Source: Planctomycetota bacterium (GTDB lineage Bacteria > Planctomycetota > UBA1135 > GCA-002686595). From it: 33,993 bases of DNA. Position 1 is the stretch's first letter; the number at the start of each line of letters is the position of its first letter. Positions 16,461-25,107 of the stretch are shown piece after piece. The position numbers and the translations under genes were made by a program. The stretch covers positions 1 to 33,993 of the forward strand of contig SIAI01000042.1 of the NCBI GenBank assembly GCA_009691855.1. The letters are read 5' to 3'. A model generated the notes under the pieces. That model was given only the letters and a program-made list of their open reading frames with translations, had not been told where the DNA came from and did not search any database.

Positions 16461-16486
16461 TGGGGCGGAAAGACTAGGCGCCCGCC

Positions 16487-17422
16487 ATGTCCGACCCGAC
16501 CCGAGCTCCGCGCCCCTGGCGCCCGAGTGGCCTCGTCACGCTGCTCACCGACTACGGCCTCGCCGATCCGTACGTCGGCATGGTCAAGGGCGTGCTGTGG
16601 CGCGACGCGCCGCGCCTGCGCGCGGTGGTGGACCTCACGCACGGCGTGCCGGCGGGCGATGTGGCGACCGGCGCGTTCCTGCTGGCGCGCGCGTGGACGA
16701 CCTTTCCGGCCGGCAGCGTGCACGTCGCCATCGTCGATCCGGGCGTCGGCACGCAGCGCGCGCTGCTGCTGGTCGAGGCGCGCGGACACGTGTTCCTCGG
16801 GCCCGACAACGGCCTCTTGGCGCCGCTGATCGCCTCCGAGCCGATGGTGGTCGTGCGCAAGGTGGGCGCGAGCGCGCCGGTGCGCGGGCCGAGCTCGACC
16901 TTCGACGGCCGCGACCGCTTCGCGCCACTGGCGGCCCGCTTGGTCGAGGGCGATCCGCCGGCGGCCTTCGGCGAGGTGCTCGCCGGCCCTGACGCCTACC
17001 ACGCGCTCGCGCCGCGCGCGCCCGAGCGCCACGCCGACGGCTCGATCAGCGCCGAGATCCTGCACGTGGACGGCTTCGGCAACCTGATCACGAACCTGCC
17101 CTTCATCTGGCTGGCCGAGGCCGGTGCAGACTGGCGCGAGCGCTGGAGCGCAGAGATCGGCGCGCGCACGATCCCGCTGCTGCGCACCTACGGCGACGCG
17201 CCGGCCGAGAGCGCGGTCGCGCTGGTGAATTCTTACGACCACCTCGAGATCGCCGTGGCGCAGGGCGACGCCGCGCGCGTGCTCGGCCTCGGGCGCGGCG
17301 CCAAGGTGCGCTTCGTGCCGCGCACGGCGGCGAAGGCGAGCGCGGCGAAGACGAGCACGAAGAAGCCCGCGGCGAAGAACAGCGAGCGCGCCAAGCGCGC
17401 CGCGAAGGAACGCAAGTCATGA
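16487..17422 (+). CDS. SAM hydroxide adenosyltransferase-like protein (DUF62) with altered triad and basic tail
   Basis: The 311-residue protein belongs to the DUF62 family, which splits S-adenosylmethionine into adenosine and methionine and is related to fluorinase and chlorinase. Visible family segments are LLTDYGLADPYVGMVKG, VDPGVGTQR with Asp84 and Arg91, GPDNGLLAPL, and HVDGFGNLITNLP. Characterised members use an Asp-Arg-His triad, with the His in a TFHGRD motif. Here that position reads TFDGRD, with Asp140, so the usual catalytic His is absent. About 35 C-terminal residues are Ala/Lys-rich (AAKTSTKKPAAKN), like a histone-H1-type tail. Its stop overlaps the arginase ATG by four bases. 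It may be an altered hydrolase, an enzyme using another nucleophile, or a SAM-binding protein. Confidence 0.9.
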   Translation: MSDPTRAPRPWRPSGLVTLLTDYGLADPYVGMVKGVLWRDAPRLRAVVDLTHGVPAGDVATGAFLLARAWTTFPAGSVHVAIVDPGVGTQRALLLVEARGHVFLGPDNGLLAPLIASEPMVVVRKVGASAPVRGPSSTFDGRDRFAPLAARLVEGDPPAAFGEVLAGPDAYHALAPRAPERHADGSISAEILHVDGFGNLITNLPFIWLAEAGADWRERWSAEIGARTIPLLRTYGDAPAESAVALVNSYDHLEIAVAQGDAARVLGLGRGAKVRFVPRTAAKASAAKTSTKKPAAKNSERAKRAAKERKS

Positions 17423-18330
17423 ACAAGCGCGTCGGATTCTTGGGCGTGCCGATGGACCTCGGCGGCGGCCTGCGCGGCGTGGACATGGGGCCCTCGGCCA
17501 TCCGCATCGCCGGCCTCGGGCGGCGCATCCAGGCCCTGGGGCTCGAGTTCGAGGACCTCGGCAACGTGCCCGTGCTGCGCTCGGACGCCAAGGAGCCCAA
17601 GAACGCCAGCGCCAAGTACCTCGACTCGATCGCCAACTGCTGCCGGCGCCTGCGCGGACGCGTCGAGCGCCTGATCGAGGAGGGCGGCTTCCCGTTGGTC
17701 GTCGGCGGTGACCACTCGATCGCCTGCGGCACGGTGGCGGGGATCTCCAGCTACTACCACAAGAAGAAGAAGAAGATCGGGCTGATCTGGTTCGACGCGC
17801 ACGCGGACATGAACACGCCCGAGAGCTCGCCGACCGGCAACGTGCACGGCATGCCGCTGGCCTCGGTGATGGGCTTCGGCCCGGACGCGCTCACGAAACT
17901 CGGCGAGCGCTTCCCGATGGTCGAGCCCGAGAAGGCCGTCTTGATCGGCATCCGCGACGTCGACCCGGGCGAGCGCGAGCTCGCCAAGGAATGCGGGATC
18001 AAGGTCTACTCGATGCGCGAGCTCGACATCCTGGGCATGGACCGCGTGATGAAGGAGGCCATCGCGATCGTCACGCACGGCACCGCCGGCTTCCACCTGT
18101 CGTTCGACATGGACGGGCTCGACCCCTACGAGGCGCCGGGCGTGGGCACGCCCGTCACCGGCGGCGTGACGCAGCGCGAGGCGCACCTCCTGCTCGAGCA
18201 CGCGGCCGAGTGCGGCAAGCTGCTCGGCCTCGAGTTCACCGAGATCAATCCGATCCTCGACGAGCACAACCGCACCGCGGAGATGGCGGTGGCGCTGGTG
18301 CTGTCGGGGCTGGGCAAGCGCATCGTCTGA
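17419..18330 (+). CDS. rocF: Arginase (ureohydrolase family)
   Basis: The 303-residue enzyme hydrolyses L-arginine to ornithine and urea with a binuclear manganese centre. Metal-ligand motifs are all present: GGDHS with His99, DAHAD at residues 125-129, and SFDMDGLDP with Asp230 and Asp232. The opening [25 protein letters not shown] and the NVHGMPLA segment favour arginase over agmatinase or formimidoylglutamase, but substrate should be tested. It overlaps the DUF62 gene by four bases and the SGNH gene by one base, so all three are probably one transcript. Arginase activity on a transcript with a SAM-acting gene suggests nitrogen or polyamine metabolism, but no other gene of those pathways is present. 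Confidence 0.92.
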   Translation: MNKRVGFLGVPMDLGGGLRGVDMGPSAIRIAGLGRRIQALGLEFEDLGNVPVLRSDAKEPKNASAKYLDSIANCCRRLRGRVERLIEEGGFPLVVGGDHSIACGTVAGISSYYHKKKKKIGLIWFDAHADMNTPESSPTGNVHGMPLASVMGFGPDALTKLGERFPMVEPEKAVLIGIRDVDPGERELAKECGIKVYSMRELDILGMDRVMKEAIAIVTHGTAGFHLSFDMDGLDPYEAPGVGTPVTGGVTQREAHLLLEHAAECGKLLGLEFTEINPILDEHNRTAEMAVALVLSGLGKRIV

Positions 18331-19456
18331 TGCGTCCGCGGGCGCGCCGGCTCGTGGCCAGGGCGGCGCGCCTCGGTCTCGGCCTGGTGCTCGCCGTGCT
18401 GCTCGCCGAGGGCGCGCTGCGCTTCGTGCTGTTCTCGGACCAGGCGCGCGCCTGGAGCGTGGGCTGGAGCTTGCGCCACGAAGGGCTGTACACGGCCCAC
18501 GCCAGCGGGCGCGAGTTCTGGCAGCTGCGCGCGCGCCTGGCGAGCGAACCGCCCTCGGCCGCAGCCCGACTCTCCGACGAGCGCGTCGGCTGGCTCGGCG
18601 AGCGGTTTGATCGCGACCTGGTGCACGTCGACGAGCCCGGACTCGGGGCGCGCACACCGGTGCTCCTGTTCGGCGACTCCTATGCCCACTGCGTCGAGCC
18701 GGCCGGGCCTTGCTGGCAGGGGCTGCTGGAGCGCTCGGAGCTGGCGCCGCGCTTCGCGCTCCTGAACTACGGCGTGGGCGGGTACGGGCTCGACCAGACC
18801 TACCTGCTCATGCGCCTCGTGCTGCCGCGCTTCCAGGCGCGCGCGCCGGTGGTGGTGATCGGCATCCTGGTCGACGACGACCTGGATCGCTGCTACCTCG
18901 CGCTGCGCGATGCGCCCAAGCCCTACTTCACGCTGCAGGGCGGTGACCTCATGCTGCACCCGCCCGAGGCGCGCGACACGCCGAGCTTCCTGCGCGCGCA
19001 CCCGCTCGAGATCCACAGCTACCTGTGGCGTCTGTTCACCTTCAAGCGGGGCTGGTGGCGCCCGAGACGGCCATCGCCTGGGCCGGCGAGGGCGACCACG
19101 TGGCCGTCAAGCAGGCGCTCGGCGCGCGCCTCTTGCTCGAGATGCGGCGCGAGCTCGATAGCCGCGGCGTGCAGACCTTCGTGGTCCTGTTCCACGCGCG
19201 CCGCTCGTTGAGCGTGCCGGAGGGCCAGGAGTGGCAGGAGCGCTTCCTGCTGGAGACCCTGCGGCGCGAGGCGCTCCCGTTCGTGTCCTCGCGCCGCGTG
19301 TTGAACGCCGACATGCAGCGCACGGGGGCCGAACCGGCGAGCTACTTCTACTCCGACGGCGCGGGCGCGAATCACTACACGGCCGCGGCCAACGCCATAG
19401 TGTTCGCGGCGTTGCGCGACGGGTTGGAGGGGCGCTTCGAAGGCGAGGAACGCTGA
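18330..19456 (+). pseudogene. SGNH/GDSL-type hydrolase-like protein, broken by a one-base frameshift
   Basis: ATG 18330 overlaps the arginase stop. The first frame encodes an N-terminal membrane anchor (about residues 14-30), then [10 protein letters not shown] with the nucleophile Ser117, and GVGGYGLDQ, the block II glycine region. It reaches [11 protein letters not shown] and then turns into Arg/Ser-rich nonsense ending at 19211. The continuation lies in another frame, [14 protein letters not shown]..., and runs to 19456 with the C-terminal NHYT segment that holds the catalytic His. Adding one G to the four-G run at 19048-19051 joins the frames without a break. The intact protein would be about 375 residues. 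Homopolymer contraction may be a sequencing error or a real mutation. Confidence 0.75.
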
Positions 19457-19478
19457 GCGGGGTGGAGCAGCGGATCGT

Positions 19479-21407
19479 CTAGCGCGCTTTGGGTCGCAAG
19501 CGCAGCCGCGCCGCGTCGCCCGCACGCAGGATCTTCCCGTCCGACGGCAGGATCCATTCGAGCGTGTAGCCTTCCGGCGCGCACACGCCGTCCAGCGGAA
19601 TGTCGCGCAGGTGTGGGCGGAGCTCCGGCACGCTCTCGTAGTTCGGGAGCAACGTGTAGCCGGGCCTCGACTGCACGACCTCGCTGGGCTGCACCAGCCA
19701 GGGGACGCGTGCGGCCTCTCCGGAAAAGGTCGGGCGCACGGGAGTGTCCTTGTACTCGCGCTCGAACTTCACCGGCCGCAGTCCGAGCAGGAAACGGCGT
19801 GGCGCGTCGCTGCGCTCTTGGTCCAGGCGTGTCTCGAGATAGTCTCCCAGCGCGCCCGGAGCGTCCACGACGCGCTCGGGATGTTCACCGCCCAGCCGAG
19901 CGCGCAGGTCGCGATCGTCACGGAGCCGTCCGCCGCGATCGACCCAACCCAGCGTCCCGTCGACCACGAGCCAGCCGCCGCCCGCGACGTAGGCCGCCAG
20001 GCGCGCGACATCGTCGTCGCCCAGCACGAGGACCTCGGGCAGGACGAGCACGGTCAGGCCGTGTGCCCAGCAGTTCGCGCACACCGCGCCCAGCGCGATG
20101 GCCGCGGGCTCGAGCTGGCAATCCTCGATCAAGCGCATCCAGCCCTCGACCTTGCGCTCGAGCGTTCCGTGCTCGTGCTGGTAGCTCGCCTTGCGCCGAG
20201 GCCAGGTCGCGCCGTCGCCGTGCGCGTCGCGCAGGAACGAGAGCGCCGTCGAATCGGCGTCGCGCACGACGGCGATCCGCCCGTCACCGGGCCAGAAGCG
20301 CAGAGCCGTCGGCGCCCCGTCCTCCTGCGGGAAGGTGGACGAGCGGACCGTGGCCACGGCCTCGATCAGCCGCGCGCGCGCCTCGCTCGGCAGGCGCGCG
20401 AGCTCCGCGTCGTTCCACAGCACCAGACCGGAAGCGCCGTGCAGCCAGGAGTCGTACACGTTCCAGGCGAGCTCCGCCGGGTCCGCGTCGTGCAGGAAGA
20501 TTGTCGTCAGGCGCGCGCGAGGACCGGGATCGGGTCCGGTGGAAAAGTCCAGCGCGTGACGCCACAGCCCGGGGGCCGTTGCGGCGAGCTCGCGCGCCGA
20601 GTCGAGCGGATAGCACTCGATCAGGCCCAGGCATTCCACGACGCGCTCGAGCGCCACGCCGCCGAAGGCCGTCTGGCCCTTGCATCCCAGCAGCCCGGCG
20701 TAGGCGACGTCGCCGAAGACCGAGCTCGGGCTCATGGAGCTGGACGCGCTCAGCTCTTCGATCACCTCCACGATCCGGTCCTGGTCGAAGCGTCGGCGCG
20801 CCATCCAGGCGCCCAGCCGCGAGAAATCGTTCCCGCGCAGCCCGGCGAGCACTTCGTCCGTCAGCGGCGCGCGCTCCGGGAGTCCGCGCGCCTGCGCATA
20901 CTCCTTCCACTTCGCCTCGCAGAAGCCGCAGCGGCACAGGTCGAACGGATCGCCGTTCGGCGTCAGCGAGACCTCGTCGCCGAGCACGAAGCCGAGGCCC
21001 GGATGCTCGCCGTGCTTCTTCAGTGTCGTCTCGAGGGTCGCGTGGAGCTCCGCGATCGTCCTCGGATCGTTCAGGCACGGCTCGCGCACGAGGAGCTTCT
21101 CGTCATGCGTCTGGATCCACCGCTCGACGCGCTTCTGCCAGGCCTCGTCGGCGTCGAGGTGGAGCGCGTTCCGTCCGGCCACGTTCCAGACGAGGTAGGC
21201 GAGCCCGCGCTCGCGCGCCCAGCTCGAATCCTCGTCGCGCATCAGGATCACGCCGCCGAAGGGGGCGACGAGCTCGTCGGGCAAGGGCTTGCCGGCGTAC
21301 TTCTCGCGCCACACAAACACCGGGAAGTCGTCCCAGCTCGGCACCCTCGGTGGATCCAGCCTAGGAGCGGATTCCTGCAGGGCCCACAGCAACCAGGCGA
21401 GTGCCAT
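19479..21407 (-). CDS. GH42/beta-galactosidase-like protein, function unclear
   Basis: This 642-residue protein resembles a GH42-type architecture without a firm family match. The first 380 residues look like a TIM barrel: a segment FGGVILMRDEDSSWARERGLAYLVW, then GFVLGDEVSL with a candidate acidic residue, and a Cys cluster (CRCGFCEAKW) typical of GH42-like barrels that read distant DxCxxC segments. Residues 470-530 look like the class I amidotransferase-like trimerisation domain (VLVLPEVLVLGDDDVARLAAYVAGGG). A beta-rich C-terminal part follows. The N-terminus MALAWLLWALQESAP is a short hydrophobic stretch that might export it. ATG 21407 has an excellent GAGAGGAG ribosome-binding sequence four bases upstream. 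It diverges from mcsB. The substrate is unknown. Confidence 0.7.
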   Translation of the reverse strand: MALAWLLWALQESAPRLDPPRVPSWDDFPVFVWREKYAGKPLPDELVAPFGGVILMRDEDSSWARERGLAYLVWNVAGRNALHLDADEAWQKRVERWIQTHDEKLLVREPCLNDPRTIAELHATLETTLKKHGEHPGLGFVLGDEVSLTPNGDPFDLCRCGFCEAKWKEYAQARGLPERAPLTDEVLAGLRGNDFSRLGAWMARRRFDQDRIVEVIEELSASSSMSPSSVFGDVAYAGLLGCKGQTAFGGVALERVVECLGLIECYPLDSARELAATAPGLWRHALDFSTGPDPGPRARLTTIFLHDADPAELAWNVYDSWLHGASGLVLWNDAELARLPSEARARLIEAVATVRSSTFPQEDGAPTALRFWPGDGRIAVVRDADSTALSFLRDAHGDGATWPRRKASYQHEHGTLERKVEGWMRLIEDCQLEPAAIALGAVCANCWAHGLTVLVLPEVLVLGDDDVARLAAYVAGGGWLVVDGTLGWVDRGGRLRDDRDLRARLGGEHPERVVDAPGALGDYLETRLDQERSDAPRRFLLGLRPVKFEREYKDTPVRPTFSGEAARVPWLVQPSEVVQSRPGYTLLPNYESVPELRPHLRDIPLDGVCAPEGYTLEWILPSDGKILRAGDAARLRLRPKAR

Positions 21408-21495
21408 GGCGCTCCTCTCTACCACTTTTATTGCACGCGGCGATAACGACCCGTCTGGAACGCTGCGGCTTCTGCACTTAGGATCGCAGCCCTCG
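21408..21495. promoter_or_regulatory. Divergent intergenic region between the GH42-like gene and mcsB
   Basis: Eighty-eight bases separate two divergent starts and must hold both promoters. It contains a relatively AT-rich patch, ACTTTTATTGCACG, near 21424-21437. No clear operator palindrome or CtsR-type site was recognised. Confidence 0.4.
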
Positions 21496-22599
21496 ATGGA
21501 GTCCGCCCTCGATCCGAAGCGCTTCGCCCAGCACGTGGGCAGCTGGCTGTCCGGCGCCGGCCCGGAGTCCGACGTGGTCGTCTCGTGCCGCGTGCGCCTG
21601 GCGCGCAACCTCGAGGGCTATCCCTTCGTGCTGCGCCTCGACGACGCCCAGGCGCGCGAGCTCGCCACGCGCATGCGCGAGGTCCTGATCGGCCAGCACA
21701 TCGACGGCGAGACGATCTGGGTCGGGATGGACGAGGCGAACGCGATCACCAAGCTGCTCCTACGCGAGCGCTATCTCGTCTCGCGCGACCTCGCGCCGGC
21801 CGACCCGCGCCTGGCCACGCGCCCCGGCCGCGGCGTCGCCTTCGGCGAGAACGAGACCCTGGCGGTGATGGTCAACGAGGAGGACCACCTGCGCTTGCAG
21901 AGCCTGTCGGCGGGCTACTCGCTGCACGAGGCCTTCGAGCGCGTGCGCGCGCTCGACCAGGCCCTCGAGCGCGAGGTGCCCTTCGCGACCTCGCCCGAGT
22001 TCGGCTACCTCACCGGTTGCCCGACCAACGTCGGCACGGGCCTGCGCGCCTCGGTGATGGTGCACCTGCCGGCCCTCGGCCTGGTGCGCAGCGAGCTCGA
22101 GAAGGTGATCCTCTCCGCGCAGCGCACCGGCCTCGCCGTGCGCGGAATGTACGGCGAGGGCTCGCGCGCGGCGGGCGACTTCTATCAAGTGTCGAACCAG
22201 GTCACGCTGGGCTCGTCGGAGGAGGAGCTGATCGCCGACCTGGAGCAGCTCGTGCCGTGCATCATCGACTTCGAGCGCAAGGTGCGCGACGTGCTGCTGA
22301 AGGAGCAGAAGAGCGCCATCGAGGACCGCGTGCGCCGCTCCTACGGCATGCTGCGCACGGCGCGCTCGCTGGCCACCGAGGTGGCGCTGCTGCACCTCTC
22401 GAACGTGCGCCTGGGCGTCCTGCTCGGGATCCTGCCGGGCGTGCCGCTGAACGAGCTCTCGCAGGTCGCGGTGCAGATCCAGAAGGGCCACGTGCACATG
22501 CTGGTCGGCGACGGCGCCGGGCGCCTGTCCGAGGCCACCGAGCGCGACAAGCAGCGCGCCGTGCTGCTGCGCCGGCGCTTCGCGGAGTTCTCGGCCTGA
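21496..22599 (+). CDS. mcsB: Protein arginine kinase McsB
   Basis: The 367-residue protein is a member of the ATP:guanido phosphotransferase family that phosphorylates arginine residues of proteins, marking them for Clp-mediated degradation in Firmicutes. Signatures include SCRVRLARN near the N-terminus, VNEEDHLRLQ, the TGCPTNVGTGLRASVM nucleotide segment, GMYGEGSRA and YQVSNQ. It lacks the N-terminal domain of creatine or arginine kinases, and its length fits McsB. In Firmicutes mcsB follows ctsR and mcsA and precedes clpC; none of these is adjacent here. That suggests the kinase acts alone or with unlinked partners. A DUF1579 gene follows after 20 nt on the same strand. Confidence 0.93.
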   Translation: MESALDPKRFAQHVGSWLSGAGPESDVVVSCRVRLARNLEGYPFVLRLDDAQARELATRMREVLIGQHIDGETIWVGMDEANAITKLLLRERYLVSRDLAPADPRLATRPGRGVAFGENETLAVMVNEEDHLRLQSLSAGYSLHEAFERVRALDQALEREVPFATSPEFGYLTGCPTNVGTGLRASVMVHLPALGLVRSELEKVILSAQRTGLAVRGMYGEGSRAAGDFYQVSNQVTLGSSEEELIADLEQLVPCIIDFERKVRDVLLKEQKSAIEDRVRRSYGMLRTARSLATEVALLHLSNVRLGVLLGILPGVPLNELSQVAVQIQKGHVHMLVGDGAGRLSEATERDKQRAVLLRRRFAEFSA

Positions 22600-22619
22600 G
22601 CCAGGAGTTTCCAAGCATC

Positions 22620-23213
22620 ATGAACGCGAAGACGATCGCATCCCTGCTCGCGCTCGGCGCGAGCTGTTCCTCGACCGGCAGCGCCGGCGGCGCGCCGCCC
22701 AGCCAAGAAGTGATGATGCAGCGCATGCAGGCCTACGGCACACCCGGCGCCGCGCACGCCGTGCTCGCCCAGAAGGTCGGCACGTGGGACCTGAAGGTGC
22801 GCATGTACATGAGCCCGGACGCGCCGCCGGAGGAGTCCGCGGGCACGAGCACGATGCAGTGGATCCTCGACGGCCGCTTCATCCAGGACACGACCAACGG
22901 CGTCTTCGGAGGCCAGCCGTTCCACGGCCAGGGCCTGCTGGGCTACGACAACCTGAAGCAGGCCTACGTCAGCTCGTGGGCGGACAGCATGAGCACGGGG
23001 ATCATGACCAGCGAGGGTCGCTACGACGAGAAGACCCAGACCTTCCACATCACCGGCATGATGCCCGACGCGATGGTGGCGCAGGCCTACGTGCCGACGC
23101 GCACGACGGAGACGTGGACCGATGCCGACCACTTCGTCGTGCGCTCCTGGTCGCCCGGGGCAGACGGCACGGAGGTGCTCGGCATGGAGCTCCTCTACTC
23201 GCGCGCGCGGTGA
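22620..23213 (+). CDS. DUF1579 family protein, probably exported
   Basis: The 197-residue protein matches the DUF1579 family: VGTWDLKVRMYMSP near residue 53, then MQWILDGRFIQDTTNG, QGLLGYDNLKQAYVSSW, and TETWTDADHFVVRSW. This fold is a small beta-barrel of unknown function, common in Planctomycetota and related phyla. The first 25 residues (MNAKTIASLLALGASCSSTGS) look like an export signal with a possible but imperfect lipobox (GASC). It starts 20 nt after mcsB and is preceded by CAGGAG, so it may be cotranscribed with the kinase. Confidence 0.87.
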   Translation: MNAKTIASLLALGASCSSTGSAGGAPPSQEVMMQRMQAYGTPGAAHAVLAQKVGTWDLKVRMYMSPDAPPEESAGTSTMQWILDGRFIQDTTNGVFGGQPFHGQGLLGYDNLKQAYVSSWADSMSTGIMTSEGRYDEKTQTFHITGMMPDAMVAQAYVPTRTTETWTDADHFVVRSWSPGADGTEVLGMELLYSRAR

Positions 23214-23258
23214 GCGAGGGCTGCTCGCCGGCGCGCTGCTGATCCGCGCGCCCCCGGC

Positions 23259-23837
23259 TCAGGCCGGCGCGCCCCCGCTCGGCTTGCGGCCGCGCAGCAC
23301 GCGCAGGGCGGAACCCAGCAGTGTCCCGAAGCCCGCCGGCAGGAACGCGAGGAAGGTCGCCATGAACGGTCCCTGGTCGCCGCCCTGGCCGTGGAGATCC
23401 ATCCACACGCGCGCGCAGGGGATCGAGCTGCCGAGCACCAGCCACCACAGCCACGCGCGGCGCGAGTCGAAGTAGGCGAACAGCGCGCCGCCGAGCATGA
23501 GCAGCCCGACGGCCGGCTGGACCTCGCTCTGGTTGGCGTCGATGTACGCCGTGAAAAACGAGACGAGTAGCGCCAGGGGGAGGACGAGCAGCGTGGTCTT
23601 CATGTTCTGGGTCTCGCAGCGCAGTGCCAGGGCGTTCGTGGCGACGTCGGCGGCGCTGCGCAGGCCGCCGAGGAAGCTGGCGAGCGCGCCGCGCTCGCCG
23701 TGGGCGTCGTCCAGGGCGCGCTCCGCGCAGTCGAGGAGCTCGACGCCGAAGCGCGCGCGGAACTCGCGCGGCGCCAGCGCCAGGAAGCGGCGGTGCAGGC
23801 CGAGCACGAGCGCGTCCGCGAGATTCCGAGCGCTCAC
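23259..23837 (-). CDS. Small membrane protein with permease-prefix-like N-terminus
   Basis: The 192-residue protein starts at GTG 23837, overlapping the PadR gene stop by four bases. The first 65 residues are helical (LHRRFLALAPREFRARFGVELL) and resemble the short 'permease prefix' domains that precede ABC permeases regulated by PadR proteins. After that come about four hydrophobic segments, around residues 81-100, 108-122, 128-146 and 158-182, but no ABC permease domain. It is probably an inner-membrane protein under control of the adjacent PadR regulator. Its role is unknown. Confidence 0.75.
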   Translation of the reverse strand: MSARNLADALVLGLHRRFLALAPREFRARFGVELLDCAERALDDAHGERGALASFLGGLRSAADVATNALALRCETQNMKTTLLVLPLALLVSFFTAYIDANQSEVQPAVGLLMLGGALFAYFDSRRAWLWWLVLGSSIPCARVWMDLHGQGGDQGPFMATFLAFLPAGFGTLLGSALRVLRGRKPSGGAPA

Positions 23838-24184
23838 CGCGCGCCCTCCGCGCCCAGGATCTGCCGCGCGCGCGCCGTCTCGACCAGCGCCGCGAGGCGG
23901 CCCATCTCGGCCTGCAGAACCGCGCGCCCGCGTCGGCCGAGGCGATAGGTGCGCCGCCGCGGGTCGACCGGATCGGCCGCGCTCTCCTCGATCCAGCCAA
24001 GCGCGAGCAGCTCCTGCAGCGAGCGATACAGCGTCCCCGGGCCGAGTTTGACCCTGCCCTCGCTCAGCGCGGGCACCTCCTGCATGAGCGCATAGCCGTG
24101 GCGCTCGCCGCCGGCCAGCGCCAGCAGGATGTGCAGCACCGCCGGTGTCAGCGGCAGCTCGGCGTCGCGCTTCTTCGCGCTCAC
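23834..24184 (-). CDS. PadR family transcriptional regulator
   Basis: This 116-residue regulator has the PadR winged-helix: LTPAVLHILLALAGGERHGYALMQEV, the GPGTLYRSLQELLALGWIEE recognition helix and wing, and RRRTYRLGRRGRAVLQAE before the dimerisation helix. PadR proteins are usually repressors of a neighbouring gene. Here the upstream hydrolase gene and the downstream membrane-protein gene each overlap it by four bases (GTGA), so all three share an operon and the regulator probably controls its own transcript. The ligand is unknown. Confidence 0.93.
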   Translation of the reverse strand: MSAKKRDAELPLTPAVLHILLALAGGERHGYALMQEVPALSEGRVKLGPGTLYRSLQELLALGWIEESAADPVDPRRRTYRLGRRGRAVLQAEMGRLAALVETARARQILGAEGAR

Positions 24185-25029
24185 TTCGCCTCCGGGAAGG
24201 CGAGCGCGTCGAGGAACTCGAACACCGCGCCCGCGCTCGGGTCGTGCGCGTCGAGCAGCGACCGCACGACGCCCATGTGATCCTTGCCCTCGGCCACGAC
24301 GACGCCGACGTCGAGCCCGAGCGCGCCGGCCCGCTTGGCGAAGTCTTCCGCGTCGCCCGCGAGCATCGGGAAGTCGTTCTCACCCACCACGAGCAGGAGC
24401 GGCGGCAGCTCCTTCGACAGATACGTCAGCGGGCTCGCCGCGCGCATCGTCTCGGCATCGCGCCGGAACACGTCCGCGCCCTTGCCGCCCATCAACGCGT
24501 CTCCATAGCCCGTGCCGCCGCGCGGCACGAGATCGAGCGGGGTCGAGAGCCCGACCACGCCGGCCACGTTCTTCGGCGCGAGGTGATAGGGCGCGAGCTG
24601 GCGCGCGTCGCTCGCCAGCAGCAACGCCAGTTGCGCGCCGGAGCTGTGGCCCATCAGGAACAAGCGCTGCGGATCGCCGCCGTGCTCGGCGACGTGCTCG
24701 TGCACCCACGCGAAGGCGCGCGCCTCGTCCTCGATCATCGCCGGCCACACGTCGGGCGGACTCAGGCGGTGCGAGAGCAACGCGCAGCCGTAGCCGTGCG
24801 CGCGCAGAGCCTCGGCGATCGGGGTGCAGCTCTTGCCGCTGCCCGAATGCCAGCCGCCGCCGTAGGTGAAGACCACGGTAGGGAAGTCCTTCTTCGCCGG
24901 TAGGTAGAGGTCGAGCACCTGCTTCTCGTTCTCGCCGTAGTGCAGGTCGAGGAGCGGCGCCGGCGCGCTGGGCGTCGCCGCAGGTTGCTGGAAGAGCGCG
25001 AGGCAGAGCGTGGCGGTTGCTATAGCCAT
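24181..25029 (-). CDS. Exported alpha/beta-hydrolase (esterase/lipase-like)
   Basis: The 282-residue protein begins with a probable signal peptide (MAIATATLCLALFQQ). The fold landmarks of an HSL/BD-FAE-like esterase follow: the oxyanion TYGGGWHSGSG around residue 56, the nucleophile elbow GHSSG with Ser129, and Asp219 and His251 in ENDFPM and KDHMG, placed as expected for the triad. The substrate is not predictable; small acyl or carbohydrate esters are likely. It is the first gene of an operon with a PadR regulator and a small membrane protein. The start at ATG 25029 gives the signal peptide directly. Confidence 0.9.
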   Translation of the reverse strand: MAIATATLCLALFQQPAATPSAPAPLLDLHYGENEKQVLDLYLPAKKDFPTVVFTYGGGWHSGSGKSCTPIAEALRAHGYGCALLSHRLSPPDVWPAMIEDEARAFAWVHEHVAEHGGDPQRLFLMGHSSGAQLALLLASDARQLAPYHLAPKNVAGVVGLSTPLDLVPRGGTGYGDALMGGKGADVFRRDAETMRAASPLTYLSKELPPLLLVVGENDFPMLAGDAEDFAKRAGALGLDVGVVVAEGKDHMGVVRSLLDAHDPSAGAVFEFLDALAFPEAK

Positions 25030-25107
25030 GATGGATATAGTGGCCGGATCGGCGCAGGTGTCCCGCGATTTCCGGCGGATCGCCGAACCCAGTCGGGTCG
25101 GCTCTGG

